Shown here piece by piece: positions 1 to 7,739 of a DNA stretch of 18,023 bases. Origin of the DNA: CAZUZS01 sp964624795. GTDB lineage: Bacteria; Calditrichota; Calditrichia; RBG-13-44-9. Both the position numbers and the translations under genes were made by a program. Under the pieces are notes generated by a model, which searched no databases, had not been told where the DNA came from, and saw only the letters and a program-made list of their open reading frames with translations. Positions within the stretch are counted from its first letter, which is position 1. Every line of letters begins with the position of its first letter. The stretch spans positions 1-18,023 of the forward strand of contig CAZUZS010000081.1 of assembly GCA_964624795.1 (NCBI GenBank), in the 5' to 3' direction.

Positions 1-20
1 CCGCGTTTGGTGGTTTCCAT
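1..20 (-). CDS. 5' tip of a divergently transcribed gene (partial)
   Basis: Read on the minus strand, an ATG begins at position 20 and opens a frame starting METTKR that runs off the left edge. A good Shine-Dalgarno sequence, GAGGAG, lies 7 bases upstream on that strand (28-33). Only six codons are visible, so no function can be given. The ribosome binding site is the only support. If real, this gene is divergent from the rest of the window and shares the spacer to its right as a promoter region. Confidence 0.45.
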
Positions 21-565
21 AGAGTGTCTCCTCAGTTTTACAACTTCCAGAATTTCCGGAAAGTGACTTAGTTAGGGGTGTGACTGTCAACAAAAAGGCA
101 TTCTATAACCGCTTTAATTTTAATAAAATCAAAATGTAAAAGATACGGAAAACGTCAAATTCTTCCTTTGACCCCTTAAGATAAAGAACCGCCGGAAAAA
201 AGTAAAGAGAAATATGATTATGAGAATAGGGCACATATTTAAAGACGTCACAGGTCGAAATGATTGCAAATGGGATCGCTATTTCAATGCTGCTGTGATG
301 CGATGTTTACGCTACGCGGTACTTCAACACCTTAACACCGCTGCAATTTGTCGATCATTAAATTTTGTGCCATTGAATCGGTATCTCCGAAAATATCCGG
401 GATTTTGTGAGCCCGCGACGGTTACCCCCGGCTCCCGGTTTCGCCGAATTTGCTTTTCCGGAACCCCCGGCCTCCACTTCGAGCCTGGCGCCCGGAACAG
501 GAAATAATATCACTTTAGTTAATTCATCAGTATTATTATATTTAAGTAATTTATTGAGGATGAGA
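21..565. other. Divergent intergenic region with a GC-rich island
   Basis: About 545 bases separate the divergent left-edge gene from the OmpA-like gene. Most of it is AT-rich with no convincing gene. A perfect TTGACA -35-like hexamer lies on the minus strand (90-85) but has no good -10 at normal spacing. From about 408 to 505 the composition changes abruptly to GC-rich, with two copies of a CCCCCGGC-type motif. A 97-codon plus-strand ORF at 214-507 has no ribosome binding site and no family resemblance. A weak promoter for the next gene may lie at 514-542 (TTTAGT, 17-base spacer, TATATT). Confidence 0.5.
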
Positions 566-1936
566 ATGAAGTTTTTATCATATTTGTTTTTTACATTTTT
601 GTTAGCCGTCAATGGCTTGCTTGCGGTCCAGCTCAGTGGACAAATTGAGCAGATTGAAGACCTGTTAATTTCCATACGGCTGAATCGCGGTGACGTGTTG
701 TACCCCGAGGATTACTACAAGAGCAAACAACTATTCGAAGAATTGAAATCGAATACCGCCGGGCGGCAATTAACAAATGACGAAGAGCAGACTGCGCACC
801 AGCTATATCTGCGGTTTAAGCGCATCGATGCCGCGTCGGAAGCGTTGAAACCGTATTTTAGCAGCGTGTTTGCGGCTCGTGACGAGGCGATTGCCGATGG
901 TGCGGAGGATTTCGCTCCGGACATATTTAACGAAGCGGAGTCCGGTCTGCAAAAGGCTGCCGAAAGATACCGTGACCAGATCCCGGCGGATGCCGAAGGG
1001 AAAATAAATGAAATATTGGCCGAATATCGGCACGCCCAGTTTGAAGCCCTCCGCAATAAGTTGTTAAGCCAGGTTCGTATTCTCATCCAGGAATCCAACG
1101 ATCTGGATGCGCAGAAAATGGCGCCCCGCACCTATGCACTCGTGTCCGACCTGCTCAGCGAGGTTGAAAGCATCATTAACCGAAACAGGTTTAACGACAC
1201 ATCGCTGCAGGAGAAGGCATCGCAACTTTCGGAAGAGAGCCAGCATTTGTTGCAACTGGTTCAGCAAGCACAAAAGATACGGCGCAATGAAGCCGGTTTT
1301 GAAGAGTATATGCTGCAACTGGAAAATTCCATTTCCCGGCTGGCGGCATTGGTGAATTACGAACCGCGCTACTCGGAAGGCGTTTCGACGGTACTTGAAA
1401 ATATCGGAATGTCAATCGAATCGCTGCAGCGTGAAAACAGAATGCTGAGGGACGAAAATTCACAACTCAGCGATTCTCTTCAGCAAATGCAGTTGAAGAT
1501 TGCGCAAATACAGGAGAAGCTGGGCGAGCAGAATGATCTTAAAAAAAGAATCGGGCATCTTCGCGAAAATTTCGCGGGAACGAAGATACAAGTGCTCGAA
1601 CAGGACAAGGAACTGGTACTTCGTCTCGATGGAATCCAATTCCAACCTGGAAAGATACAGGTAAATGCATCCGACCAAGAGCTTCTGGAACGCATGGGCG
1701 AAGCGTTGCGCGCTTTTCCCGACCAGCGGATCCGGATTCGTTTGGCAAATGCGGCCAGCGGATCACCGGAATACAGCAGGGCGCTTGCCGAACAGCGTGC
1801 CAAATCGGTGGCGCTAATCATCGAGACAGCCGGGTTTATACCGGAAGAAAGAATCACTACCGATGGTACCATTCTTGATTCCCGGAGCGAGAGCGGTCTG
1901 GCGGTAGTAGACGTGATCATGAATGTCATTAAATGA
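566..1936 (+). CDS. Secreted coiled-coil protein with C-terminal OmpA-like domain
   Basis: This is a 456-residue protein. Residues 1 to about 20 form a signal peptide: MKF followed by a hydrophobic stretch ending near GLLA. A long, charged, helix-rich middle follows, with a coiled coil at about 280-345. The last 100 or so residues resemble an OmpA-like domain, including a recognisable SGSPEYSRALAEQRAKSV segment. OmpA-like domains normally tether envelope proteins to peptidoglycan. Here the usual Asp of the TD motif aligns with Ala (about residue 396), while the conserved Arg (about 411) is kept, so binding may be weak or altered. The start at 566 was chosen because GAGG at 556-559 is 6 bases upstream. 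An ATG at 560 is too close to it, and the longer frame from 407 would bury the signal peptide. Function beyond an envelope or periplasmic role is unknown. Confidence 0.8.
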   Translation: MKFLSYLFFTFLLAVNGLLAVQLSGQIEQIEDLLISIRLNRGDVLYPEDYYKSKQLFEELKSNTAGRQLTNDEEQTAHQLYLRFKRIDAASEALKPYFSSVFAARDEAIADGAEDFAPDIFNEAESGLQKAAERYRDQIPADAEGKINEILAEYRHAQFEALRNKLLSQVRILIQESNDLDAQKMAPRTYALVSDLLSEVESIINRNRFNDTSLQEKASQLSEESQHLLQLVQQAQKIRRNEAGFEEYMLQLENSISRLAALVNYEPRYSEGVSTVLENIGMSIESLQRENRMLRDENSQLSDSLQQMQLKIAQIQEKLGEQNDLKKRIGHLRENFAGTKIQVLEQDKELVLRLDGIQFQPGKIQVNASDQELLERMGEALRAFPDQRIRIRLANAASGSPEYSRALAEQRAKSVALIIETAGFIPEERITTDGTILDSRSESGLAVVDVIMNVIK

Positions 1937-1939
1937 TAT

Positions 1940-1955
1940 CCTGGCAATAGCCGGG
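1940..1955 (+). terminator. Possible hairpin terminator after the OmpA-like gene
   Basis: CCTGGC and GCCGGG form a 6-bp stem (one G-U) around the loop AATA, starting 3 bases after the stop codon. No U-tract follows directly, so this is at best a weak or Rho-assisted terminator, or a 3'-end stabiliser. Confidence 0.3.
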
Positions 1956-1998
1956 CTGAGCAATAGGCAGCAGATCGGGTATAAATAATCTATTTTTG

Positions 1999-2027
1999 TA
2001 GAAATTTCCGGATATATGTGTTACTAT
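1999..2027 (+). promoter_or_regulatory. Putative extended -10 promoter for the hyp operon
   Basis: TAGAAA at 1999-2004 could serve as -35. After a 17-base spacer comes TACTAT at 2022-2027, preceded by TG one base upstream (the TGn extended -10 pattern). It lies about 50 bases upstream of hypC, in an AT-rich spacer following a complete gene. The hexamers match consensus only 4 of 6 each, so this is a candidate. Confidence 0.35.
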
Positions 2028-2074
2028 ATATAGTTGTTAACTAAGAGAAGTTTGACAAACCAGAAGAGGCCAAT

Positions 2075-2359
2075 ATGTGTCTGGCAGTTCCCATGAAGCT
2101 CATGAAAAAAGACGGCGATATCGGCACTGTCGAATTAGGCGGCGTGGAGCGAAAAGTAAGCCTGATGCTGATAAATGATGCAACGGTTGGGGAGTACCTG
2201 GTTGTGCACGCCGGTTTTGCCATTCAACGTCTGGATGAGGAAGAAGCCAAAAAAACTCTGGATATATTGATGCAAATGAACGAAGATTATGCGGCAACGC
2301 TCTCCCTTGATCAAAATGCCGAACCTCCGGAAGCCGGCCCGGATGCGGAACCGGAGTGA
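2075..2359 (+). CDS. hypC: HypC, [NiFe]-hydrogenase maturation chaperone
   Basis: HypC is a small cytoplasmic chaperone. With HypD it carries the Fe(CN)2CO precursor and hands it to the immature hydrogenase large subunit. The 94-residue product starts MCLAVPMKL, matching the family signature in which Cys2, exposed after Met removal, is the functional ligand. The core motifs GGVERKVSLMLI and GEYLVVHAGFAIQ are typical of HypC/HupF. The acidic, proline-containing tail (residues about 80-94) is longer than the usual core. AGAGG lies 5 bases before the ATG. It leads a same-strand cluster with hypF, hypD and hypE. Confidence 0.95.
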   Translation: MCLAVPMKLMKKDGDIGTVELGGVERKVSLMLINDATVGEYLVVHAGFAIQRLDEEEAKKTLDILMQMNEDYAATLSLDQNAEPPEAGPDAEPE

Positions 2360-2361
2360 AA

Positions 2362-2394
2362 ATGTGCCGCGATTCTTGGATTCTCGATAAATGA
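2362..2394 (+). CDS. Ten-codon mini-ORF between hypC and hypF
   Basis: An ATG at 2362 opens a 10-codon frame (MCRDSWILDK) ending TGA at 2392-2394, just before the hypF ATG at 2396. A GGAG at 2353-2356 lies 5 bases upstream of this mini-ORF, whereas hypF has no evident Shine-Dalgarno of its own. The arrangement would suit termination-reinitiation coupling of hypF. It could equally be chance; no homology is recognisable in so short a peptide. Confidence 0.2.
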   Translation: MCRDSWILDK

Positions 2395-2395
2395 A

Positions 2396-4678
2396 ATGCA
2401 GGAACGTAAACGAATCTACATACAAGGCATCGTGCAGGGAGTTGGGTTTCGTCCATTTGTCTACAACCTTGCGGGCCGTTACAATCTTCATGGCTGGGTG
2501 CTCAACGATTCCTCTGGTGTCACGATTGAGGCGCAGGGCGATCCTTCTTCCCTGAATCTGTTCATAAAAGAATTACAAACAAATCAGCCGGTTTTGGCTC
2601 AGATCACCGGCATTCGATTTGAAGATGCACCGCTTCAGGATGATACCGGATTTACCATAAAAGGTAGTGTCCGTGGGACAGGTGCGCTGACGCTGGTATC
2701 CCCCGATATCTCAATCTGTGACGACTGTCTGGCAGAATTATTTGATCCCCGCAACCGCCGTTATCGTTATCCATTCATCAATTGCACCAATTGTGGACCG
2801 CGATTTACAATTATAAAAGAAATTCCGTACGACCGGCCGGGTACAACGATGTCGGGATTCGTGATGTGCGAGGATTGCCGCGCGGAATATGAAAATCCGG
2901 AGAACCGGCGTTTCCATGCCCAACCCAACGCCTGCCCGGTGTGCGGCCCACAGATCAGCTTAACGGATCCTTCCGGAAAGCAGGTTGCCGACGATCCCAT
3001 TGCCCAGGCTATCGAGCATTTGCGGAACGGTCTGATTGTAGCGGTCAAAGGTCTGGGCGGTTTTCATCTTGCGGTGGATGCGACCCGCGAAGACGCCGTG
3101 CAAAGGTTGCGGCTGCGAAAACGGCGATATGAAAAACCCCTGGCGCTGATGAGCGAAAATATAGAAATCGCAAGTTCCTTTGCCGAGATCAATGACGAGG
3201 AGCGCGAAATTCTCTTGTCGCCGCAGCGCCCAATTTGTCTGCTGAGGAAAAAGTCTGGCAGCAAAATAGCGCCTTCGGTTTCACCCGACAACGATTATCT
3301 CGGTGTCATGCTTCCCTACACTCCATTGCACTATCTGCTGCTGAGAGAAAGTGCTTTTACTGCTCTCGTGATGACCAGCGGAAATCTGTCTGAAGAGCCG
3401 ATCGCATATCGCAATGAGGAAGCTCTACACCGGCTGGGAGAAATTGCGGACTATTTTCTTCTCAATAATCGGGATATTTACCAGAGGGCGGATGATTCGG
3501 TTGTTCGCATTATGGGAGGAAAAATTTCCTACATCCGCCGTAGTCGGGGTTTTGTGCCACTGCCGGTGATTTGCCGGGATGAACAACCTTCTGTTCTTGC
3601 GGTCGGCGGCGAGTTAAAGAATACGATTTGCCTGAACAAGCGAAATTTCTTTTTCCTCAGCCAGCACATTGGGGATTTAGAGAACCTGGAAACGCTGGAT
3701 CTCTTTGAGAAAAGTGTGGAGCACTTGCAAAGAATTCTGGAAATTGAGCCGAAAATTGTTGTTTGCGATCTGCACCCTGAATATTTGTCCACAAAGTGGG
3801 CACGGCAGCAAGCGGAATATGAATCGATCGGTGTGCAACATCATCACGCTCACATTGCTTCCTGTATGGCCGAGAAAGGGCTGACTGGAGATGTCATCGG
3901 TTTCTCCCTGGATGGTACCGGTTACGGTATCGATGGCACAGTGTGGGGCGGCGAGGTACTACTGGCAAATGAGCTCGACTTTGCGCGCGCCGCCCATCTC
4001 GAGTATGTGCCGCTGCCCGGCGGGGAAAAAGCGATCCGGGAACCGTGGAGAATGGCGCTTGCCTATATCCTGAATTCGCGCAGCGGGGAAAATTTTGAGC
4101 GGCTATTCCCCCAAATCCCTGCTCAGGAAATTGAACTGGTCGGACAGATGGTGGAAAGAAAGATTAACAGTCCGCTAACCAGCAGTTGTGGCCGGCTGTT
4201 TGATGCCGTGGCAGCTTTGGCGGGACTTCGCAGCCGGGTGGGTTACGAAGGGCAGGCTGCTATGCAGTTGGAGGCACAGCTTGAAAATACGGGTAAATCC
4301 CGGGTCGAGCCATATCCGTTTTCCCTGCGCCACGAGGTAGATCAGGATATAATTGAATGGCGCCCGCTATTTTCTGCTTTGTTGCAGGATATTGCCGAAA
4401 AGGTGTCAGTGCCAATCATAAGCTTGAAATTTCATTCCGGCCTTATCGATATTTTTGCCTCTTTAGCGGTGCAGCTTCGCGAAGCGCATCGCATCAACAG
4501 GGTGGTTTTGAGCGGCGGTTGCTTCCAAAACCGGTTCCTTACCGAAAACTTTGCGCGAAAACTCGTTGAAAATAAATTTGAAGTTTTTTATCATACAGCG
4601 GTCCCGCCTAATGATGGCGGGTTGGCGCTCGGACAGGCTTACATCGCCAGTCATCGACTAAAAAAAGGAATGATTTGA
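2396..4678 (+). CDS. hypF: HypF, carbamoyltransferase for hydrogenase cyanide-ligand synthesis
   Basis: HypF uses carbamoyl phosphate and ATP to carbamoylate the C-terminal Cys of HypE, the first step toward the CN ligands of [NiFe]-hydrogenase. The 760-residue length is normal and all domains are present. An acylphosphatase domain covers about 5-92 (VQGVGFRP, Arg19). Two zinc fingers follow (C108/C111/C130/C133 and C158/C161/C180/C183), then a YrdC-like domain at about 200-385. A Kae1-like carbamoyltransferase region runs from about 397 with HHHAH at 482-486 and a downstream LSGGCFQN motif. The stop codon overlaps the hypD ATG by one base, indicating translational coupling. The start lacks a clear ribosome binding site; see the mini-ORF just upstream. 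Confidence 0.96.
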   Translation: MQERKRIYIQGIVQGVGFRPFVYNLAGRYNLHGWVLNDSSGVTIEAQGDPSSLNLFIKELQTNQPVLAQITGIRFEDAPLQDDTGFTIKGSVRGTGALTLVSPDISICDDCLAELFDPRNRRYRYPFINCTNCGPRFTIIKEIPYDRPGTTMSGFVMCEDCRAEYENPENRRFHAQPNACPVCGPQISLTDPSGKQVADDPIAQAIEHLRNGLIVAVKGLGGFHLAVDATREDAVQRLRLRKRRYEKPLALMSENIEIASSFAEINDEEREILLSPQRPICLLRKKSGSKIAPSVSPDNDYLGVMLPYTPLHYLLLRESAFTALVMTSGNLSEEPIAYRNEEALHRLGEIADYFLLNNRDIYQRADDSVVRIMGGKISYIRRSRGFVPLPVICRDEQPSVLAVGGELKNTICLNKRNFFFLSQHIGDLENLETLDLFEKSVEHLQRILEIEPKIVVCDLHPEYLSTKWARQQAEYESIGVQHHHAHIASCMAEKGLTGDVIGFSLDGTGYGIDGTVWGGEVLLANELDFARAAHLEYVPLPGGEKAIREPWRMALAYILNSRSGENFERLFPQIPAQEIELVGQMVERKINSPLTSSCGRLFDAVAALAGLRSRVGYEGQAAMQLEAQLENTGKSRVEPYPFSLRHEVDQDIIEWRPLFSALLQDIAEKVSVPIISLKFHSGLIDIFASLAVQLREAHRINRVVLSGGCFQNRFLTENFARKLVENKFEVFYHTAVPPNDGGLALGQAYIASHRLKKGMI

Positions 4679-5769
4679 TGAAATATCTTGAAGAATTCCG
4701 GAACCGGGATATTGTGAAAACACTTGTGATGAGGATTGCAGATGTAGCACGCGATATGGACCGGGTTAAATTTATGGAAGTATGCGGAACCCACACTATG
4801 TCCATCGCCCGTTTTGGTATTCGCCGTCTTTTGCCTGAAAACGTAGAACTTATCTCCGGCCCGGGTTGCCCGGTTTGCGTTACGCCAAATCACTACCTGG
4901 ATCATGCCATAGCGATTGGCCGGTTACCGGATATTATTCTAACAACCTTCGGCGATATGATGCGGGTGCCCGGTTCTTCCAGCAGTCTTGAGAAAGAGAA
5001 GGCGGCCGGCCAGGATATACGGATTGTCTATTCCACACTCGATGCGCTGGACATTGCCGAACGGAATCCTGAAAAGGAGGTTGTTTTTTTAGGTGTCGGC
5101 TTCGAAACAACAGTTCCGACAATCGCAGCATCAATTCTGATGGCAGCTCGCGAGGGCCGGAACAACTACTCCGTCCTTTGTTCCCATAAAACCATGCCCC
5201 GTCCGATGGAAATCCTGGCCGGCGGTGACGATGTCTTGCTGGACGGCTTCTTGTGTCCGGCGCATGTCACAGCGATTATCGGCGCCCAGGCCTACGGCTT
5301 TTTGGCAGAAAAGTATCGAAAGGCGTGCGTGGTGGCGGGCTTTGAACCGGTCGATATTCTGCAGGGTATCCTTCTTCTCCTGGAGCAGGTGAGGGATAGG
5401 AATCCGCATGTGGATAATGAGTACAGTCGCATTGCCACATGGGAAGGGAACCTGGATGCGCAAAAAATTATTGCGGATGTTTTTGAGCCCGGCGATGCCG
5501 AATGGCGTGGCATCGGCTTGATTCCGGAGAGCGGATTGAAAATTCGACAGGAGTTTGCCGGTTTCGATGCTGCCAGCAAATTCGATGTAACGGTCGAACC
5601 GACTCGTGAGCATCCCGGTTGCATTTGCGGCCAGGTGATGAAGGGAACCAGGAAGCCCACCGAATGCAAGCTATTTGGGAAAGTGTGCACCCCGGAAAAT
5701 CCGGTCGGCTCCTGCATGGTTTCCAGCGAAGGCACTTGCGCTGCTTACTACAGGTTTGATAGATTCTAG
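4678..5769 (+). CDS. hypD: HypD, iron-sulfur scaffold for Fe(CN)2CO assembly
   Basis: HypD forms the HypCD scaffold on which the iron centre with CN and CO ligands is built. The 363-residue protein carries the family signatures FMEVCGTHT (C36), SGPGCPVCVTP (C64, C67), LGVGFETT and CSHKTMPRPM. The cysteine-rich C-terminus (C315, C317, C330, C337, C346, C354) contributes to the [4Fe-4S] cluster and redox relay. The start is the ATG at 4678, within a TGATG overlap with the end of hypF and preceded by AAAGGAA. A TTG three bases upstream would add only one residue and is less likely. Confidence 0.96.
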   Translation: MKYLEEFRNRDIVKTLVMRIADVARDMDRVKFMEVCGTHTMSIARFGIRRLLPENVELISGPGCPVCVTPNHYLDHAIAIGRLPDIILTTFGDMMRVPGSSSSLEKEKAAGQDIRIVYSTLDALDIAERNPEKEVVFLGVGFETTVPTIAASILMAAREGRNNYSVLCSHKTMPRPMEILAGGDDVLLDGFLCPAHVTAIIGAQAYGFLAEKYRKACVVAGFEPVDILQGILLLLEQVRDRNPHVDNEYSRIATWEGNLDAQKIIADVFEPGDAEWRGIGLIPESGLKIRQEFAGFDAASKFDVTVEPTREHPGCICGQVMKGTRKPTECKLFGKVCTPENPVGSCMVSSEGTCAAYYRFDRF

Positions 5770-5770
5770 G

Positions 5771-5896
5771 ATGATTGCCTGCTCCGAATTTATTCAGTTG
5801 GGGATGCAGCTTCATGCAGAAAATGACCGGCAAACCGGTAACGTGGTTGGATCTGCCTGGTTTAGGAGAATGCCCCAAATCGCCGTTTTCAAATAG
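5771..5896 (+). CDS. Possible 41-residue small ORF between hypD and hypE
   Basis: An ATG one base after the hypD stop (TAGgATG) opens a 41-codon frame ending at 5896. The arrangement would allow reinitiation by ribosomes leaving hypD. The product starts MIACSEFIQLGMQLH and has no motif I recognise. The spacer also contains a 5-bp hairpin, ACCGG-CAAA-CCGGT, at 5826-5839. The hypD-hypE gap of about 170 bases is unusually wide for these genes, which is the main reason to list it. It may simply be untranslated spacer. Confidence 0.22.
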   Translation: MIACSEFIQLGMQLHAENDRQTGNVVGSAWFRRMPQIAVFK

Positions 5897-5941
5897 CATG
5901 TGGTCAAATGGTTTTACAAAACTCACCGGGAGGATTCTGTG

Positions 5942-6949
5942 ATGAAAGACGATAAAATACTACTTTCTTACGGCAGCGGTGGCCGCCTTTCGCAGCAGTT
6001 GATCAAAGAGACCTTTTTGCCCTCCCTGCGGAATCCCTTTCTCGAACCGCTGGACGATGGAGCAATTGTGAATATTGCCGGACGAAAGCTGGTAATGAGC
6101 ACAGATTCATACGTGGTCGATCCCATTTTCTTTCCCGGCGGGGATATTGGAACGCTGGCGATTTCGGGCACGGTGAACGACTTGGCGGTAATGGGAGCGA
6201 TTCCCCGTTACCTGAGCCTTGCGTTCATTATTGAAGAGGGATTTCCGGCGAAAGACCTGAAAAAAATTTTGCAGTCAATTCAGAAAACCAGTTTCGAGGC
6301 CGGCGTGAGCATTGTTACCGGGGACACCAAAGTTGTGCAAAAAGGATTTGCGGATAAGATATTTATTAACACCAGCGGAGTAGGTGAGCTGTCGGATAAA
6401 TTCAAGATGACCCGCAAAATTTCCGCAGGCGACAAGATTATCATAAATGGTACTATCGGCGATCATGGTACCACTATAATGGCGCAACGGGAAGGACTCA
6501 CCCTGCACAGCACCCTGCGATCGGATTGCGCGCCGCTTAACCGCCTCATTGAAAAGCTCGGCGATTTCGGAGACAGCATAAGGCTGATGCGCGATCCCAC
6601 ACGCGGCGGTGTTGCGACTGTTTTGAATGAGATAGTAGAAAACAGCGGACATGGGATTGTTGTTTCTGAAGCGTCTTTGCCGGTTCGCCCCGAGGTACGA
6701 GGTCTCTGTGAGATTTTGGGTCTGGATCCGCTTTATATTGCCAATGAAGGGAAAGTGCTGGTGGTGGCAGAAGCAGCCCGTGCGGAGGAAATTATTTCCA
6801 TTCTGCGAACCGATCCCCTTGGCCAGGAGGCTTGCATTATCGGAGAAGTAACCGATGAACATCCTGATAAGGTGGCGATGGAAACCGACTTTGGCAGTCG
6901 GCGCATCATCGATATGTTGACCGGGGAGCAGCTACCACGAATATGCTGA
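5942..6949 (+). CDS. hypE: HypE, carbamoyl dehydratase in hydrogenase maturation
   Basis: HypE receives the carbamoyl group from HypF on its C-terminal Cys. It then dehydrates it with ATP to a thiocyanate that provides CN to the iron on HypCD. The 335-residue protein is an AIR-synthase/PurM-fold member. It has the N-terminal GSGG (11-14), STDSYVVDP and FPGGDIG, and a GTVNDLAVMGA segment. It ends exactly in PRIC, the diagnostic tail with the reactive Cys335. The ATG at 5942 was chosen because GGGAGG at 5928-5933 is 8 bases upstream. A GTG at 5900 would add 14 residues not typical of the family. hypA and hypB do not follow. Confidence 0.96.
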   Translation: MKDDKILLSYGSGGRLSQQLIKETFLPSLRNPFLEPLDDGAIVNIAGRKLVMSTDSYVVDPIFFPGGDIGTLAISGTVNDLAVMGAIPRYLSLAFIIEEGFPAKDLKKILQSIQKTSFEAGVSIVTGDTKVVQKGFADKIFINTSGVGELSDKFKMTRKISAGDKIIINGTIGDHGTTIMAQREGLTLHSTLRSDCAPLNRLIEKLGDFGDSIRLMRDPTRGGVATVLNEIVENSGHGIVVSEASLPVRPEVRGLCEILGLDPLYIANEGKVLVVAEAARAEEIISILRTDPLGQEACIIGEVTDEHPDKVAMETDFGSRRIIDMLTGEQLPRIC

Positions 6950-7352
6950 ACGATTGTCAACAGTTGCTTTAATTTGGTCCGCCAACTAAACTGCTGAAAA
7001 TTATTCCGTGCAGAGAAGCACCTGATTTTACGCATGTTTAAAAACGGTTTTTGCTGAATTACGCCCGGCAGGCAAATCAGATTTTGGAGAGTGGCCAATT
7101 GCGGGGTATTTTGTGAGCAAATGGTTTTTCATGAATCTATTTTTGATGCCACCAAGTTTTGCAAATATTAAAAATCTGAATTGATAATTTCCAGGAATGA
7201 GAAAATTAAAGAGATCTTTATTATTTAATACTATTTGGGCGCTTTGCAGAACCTATTATATCTAAATGAATTAGGAAGATAATCCCGCTGTTTCGAACGG
7301 TGGCATAATGCTTGCAAAATTGCATCACTGAATACGATATGGTGGGGATAAG
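6950..7352. other. Intergenic region between hypE and the receiver gene
   Basis: About 400 AT-rich bases contain no convincing gene. No strong intrinsic terminator follows hypE; an AGTTG/CAACT pairing just downstream has a long loop and no U-tract. The clear signal is a sigma-54-type promoter at 7301-7316, described separately. I see nothing else that can be named. Confidence 0.5.
7301..7316 (+). promoter_or_regulatory. Sigma-54 (RpoN) type promoter
   Basis: The sequence TGGCATAATGCTTGCA matches the -24/-12 consensus TGGCACG-N4-TTGCW, with GG at 7302-7303, GC at 7314-7315 and exactly 10 bases between. The predicted start is near 7327, about 26 bases before the receiver ATG, which has its own GGTGGGG ribosome binding site. 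Sigma-54 promoters need an AAA+ activator, so upstream activator sites are expected in 7100-7280, but I cannot identify one by eye. Confidence 0.6.
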
Positions 7353-7739
7353 ATGCTCCGAAAAAATATTCTGGTTTTTGATCGGGATCGGGATATTTGC
7401 AAATGTATCCAGGAATTCTTAAAAGACGAGTATAATGTGTTTCCTGTCCAAAATGGAGACGACATCCTCTCTGCATTAGAGCGGGATAATATTCATCTTG
7501 TCCTCACTGATATTGATCTTCCCAATACCCATGTTTATAATTTTATCAATCAATTGCATGAGGCCGCGCCTCAGATTCCGATCATTATGATGTATGTTTA
7601 CTGCGATTGCACGCAAGAAGTGGAAGATGTGATAAGGAAAATGGCGTCTGCCATTTTTCTAAAGCCTTTTGATTTGCGGGAATTAAAGAAGAAAATTGAC
7701 CTGCTCCTATCAAAAAGGACCCGTTTATTAGCCAAATAA
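7353..7739 (+). CDS. Atypical stand-alone response-regulator receiver protein
   Basis: This 128-residue protein is a single receiver (CheY-like) domain with no output domain. The hydrophobic strands and the phospho-acceptor Asp53 (LVLTDIDLPN) are clear, as is Lys104 (FLKPFD). Two pocket positions deviate. The acidic pair after strand 1 is D10-R11 rather than two acids, and the switch Thr/Ser after strand 4 aligns with Tyr81 (IIMMYVY). Such changes can lower or abolish phosphorylation or fix the conformation. GGTGGGG (7341-7347) provides the ribosome binding site. No histidine kinase is adjacent. A likely role is a protein-protein signalling switch under sigma-54 control; the partner is unknown. 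Confidence 0.85.
   Translation: MLRKNILVFDRDRDICKCIQEFLKDEYNVFPVQNGDDILSALERDNIHLVLTDIDLPNTHVYNFINQLHEAAPQIPIIMMYVYCDCTQEVEDVIRKMASAIFLKPFDLRELKKKIDLLLSKRTRLLAK

Noticed and set aside
214..507. 97-codon plus-strand ORF in the left spacer
   Set aside because: No ribosome binding site, no recognisable motif, and it ends in the compositionally odd island.
407..565. Longer start for the OmpA-like gene giving 509 residues
   Set aside because: It reads through the GC-rich island, lacks a ribosome binding site and would bury the clear signal peptide that starts at 566.
6275..6862. 195-codon ORF antisense to hypE
   Set aside because: It lies entirely within hypE and shows no motif or ribosome binding site.
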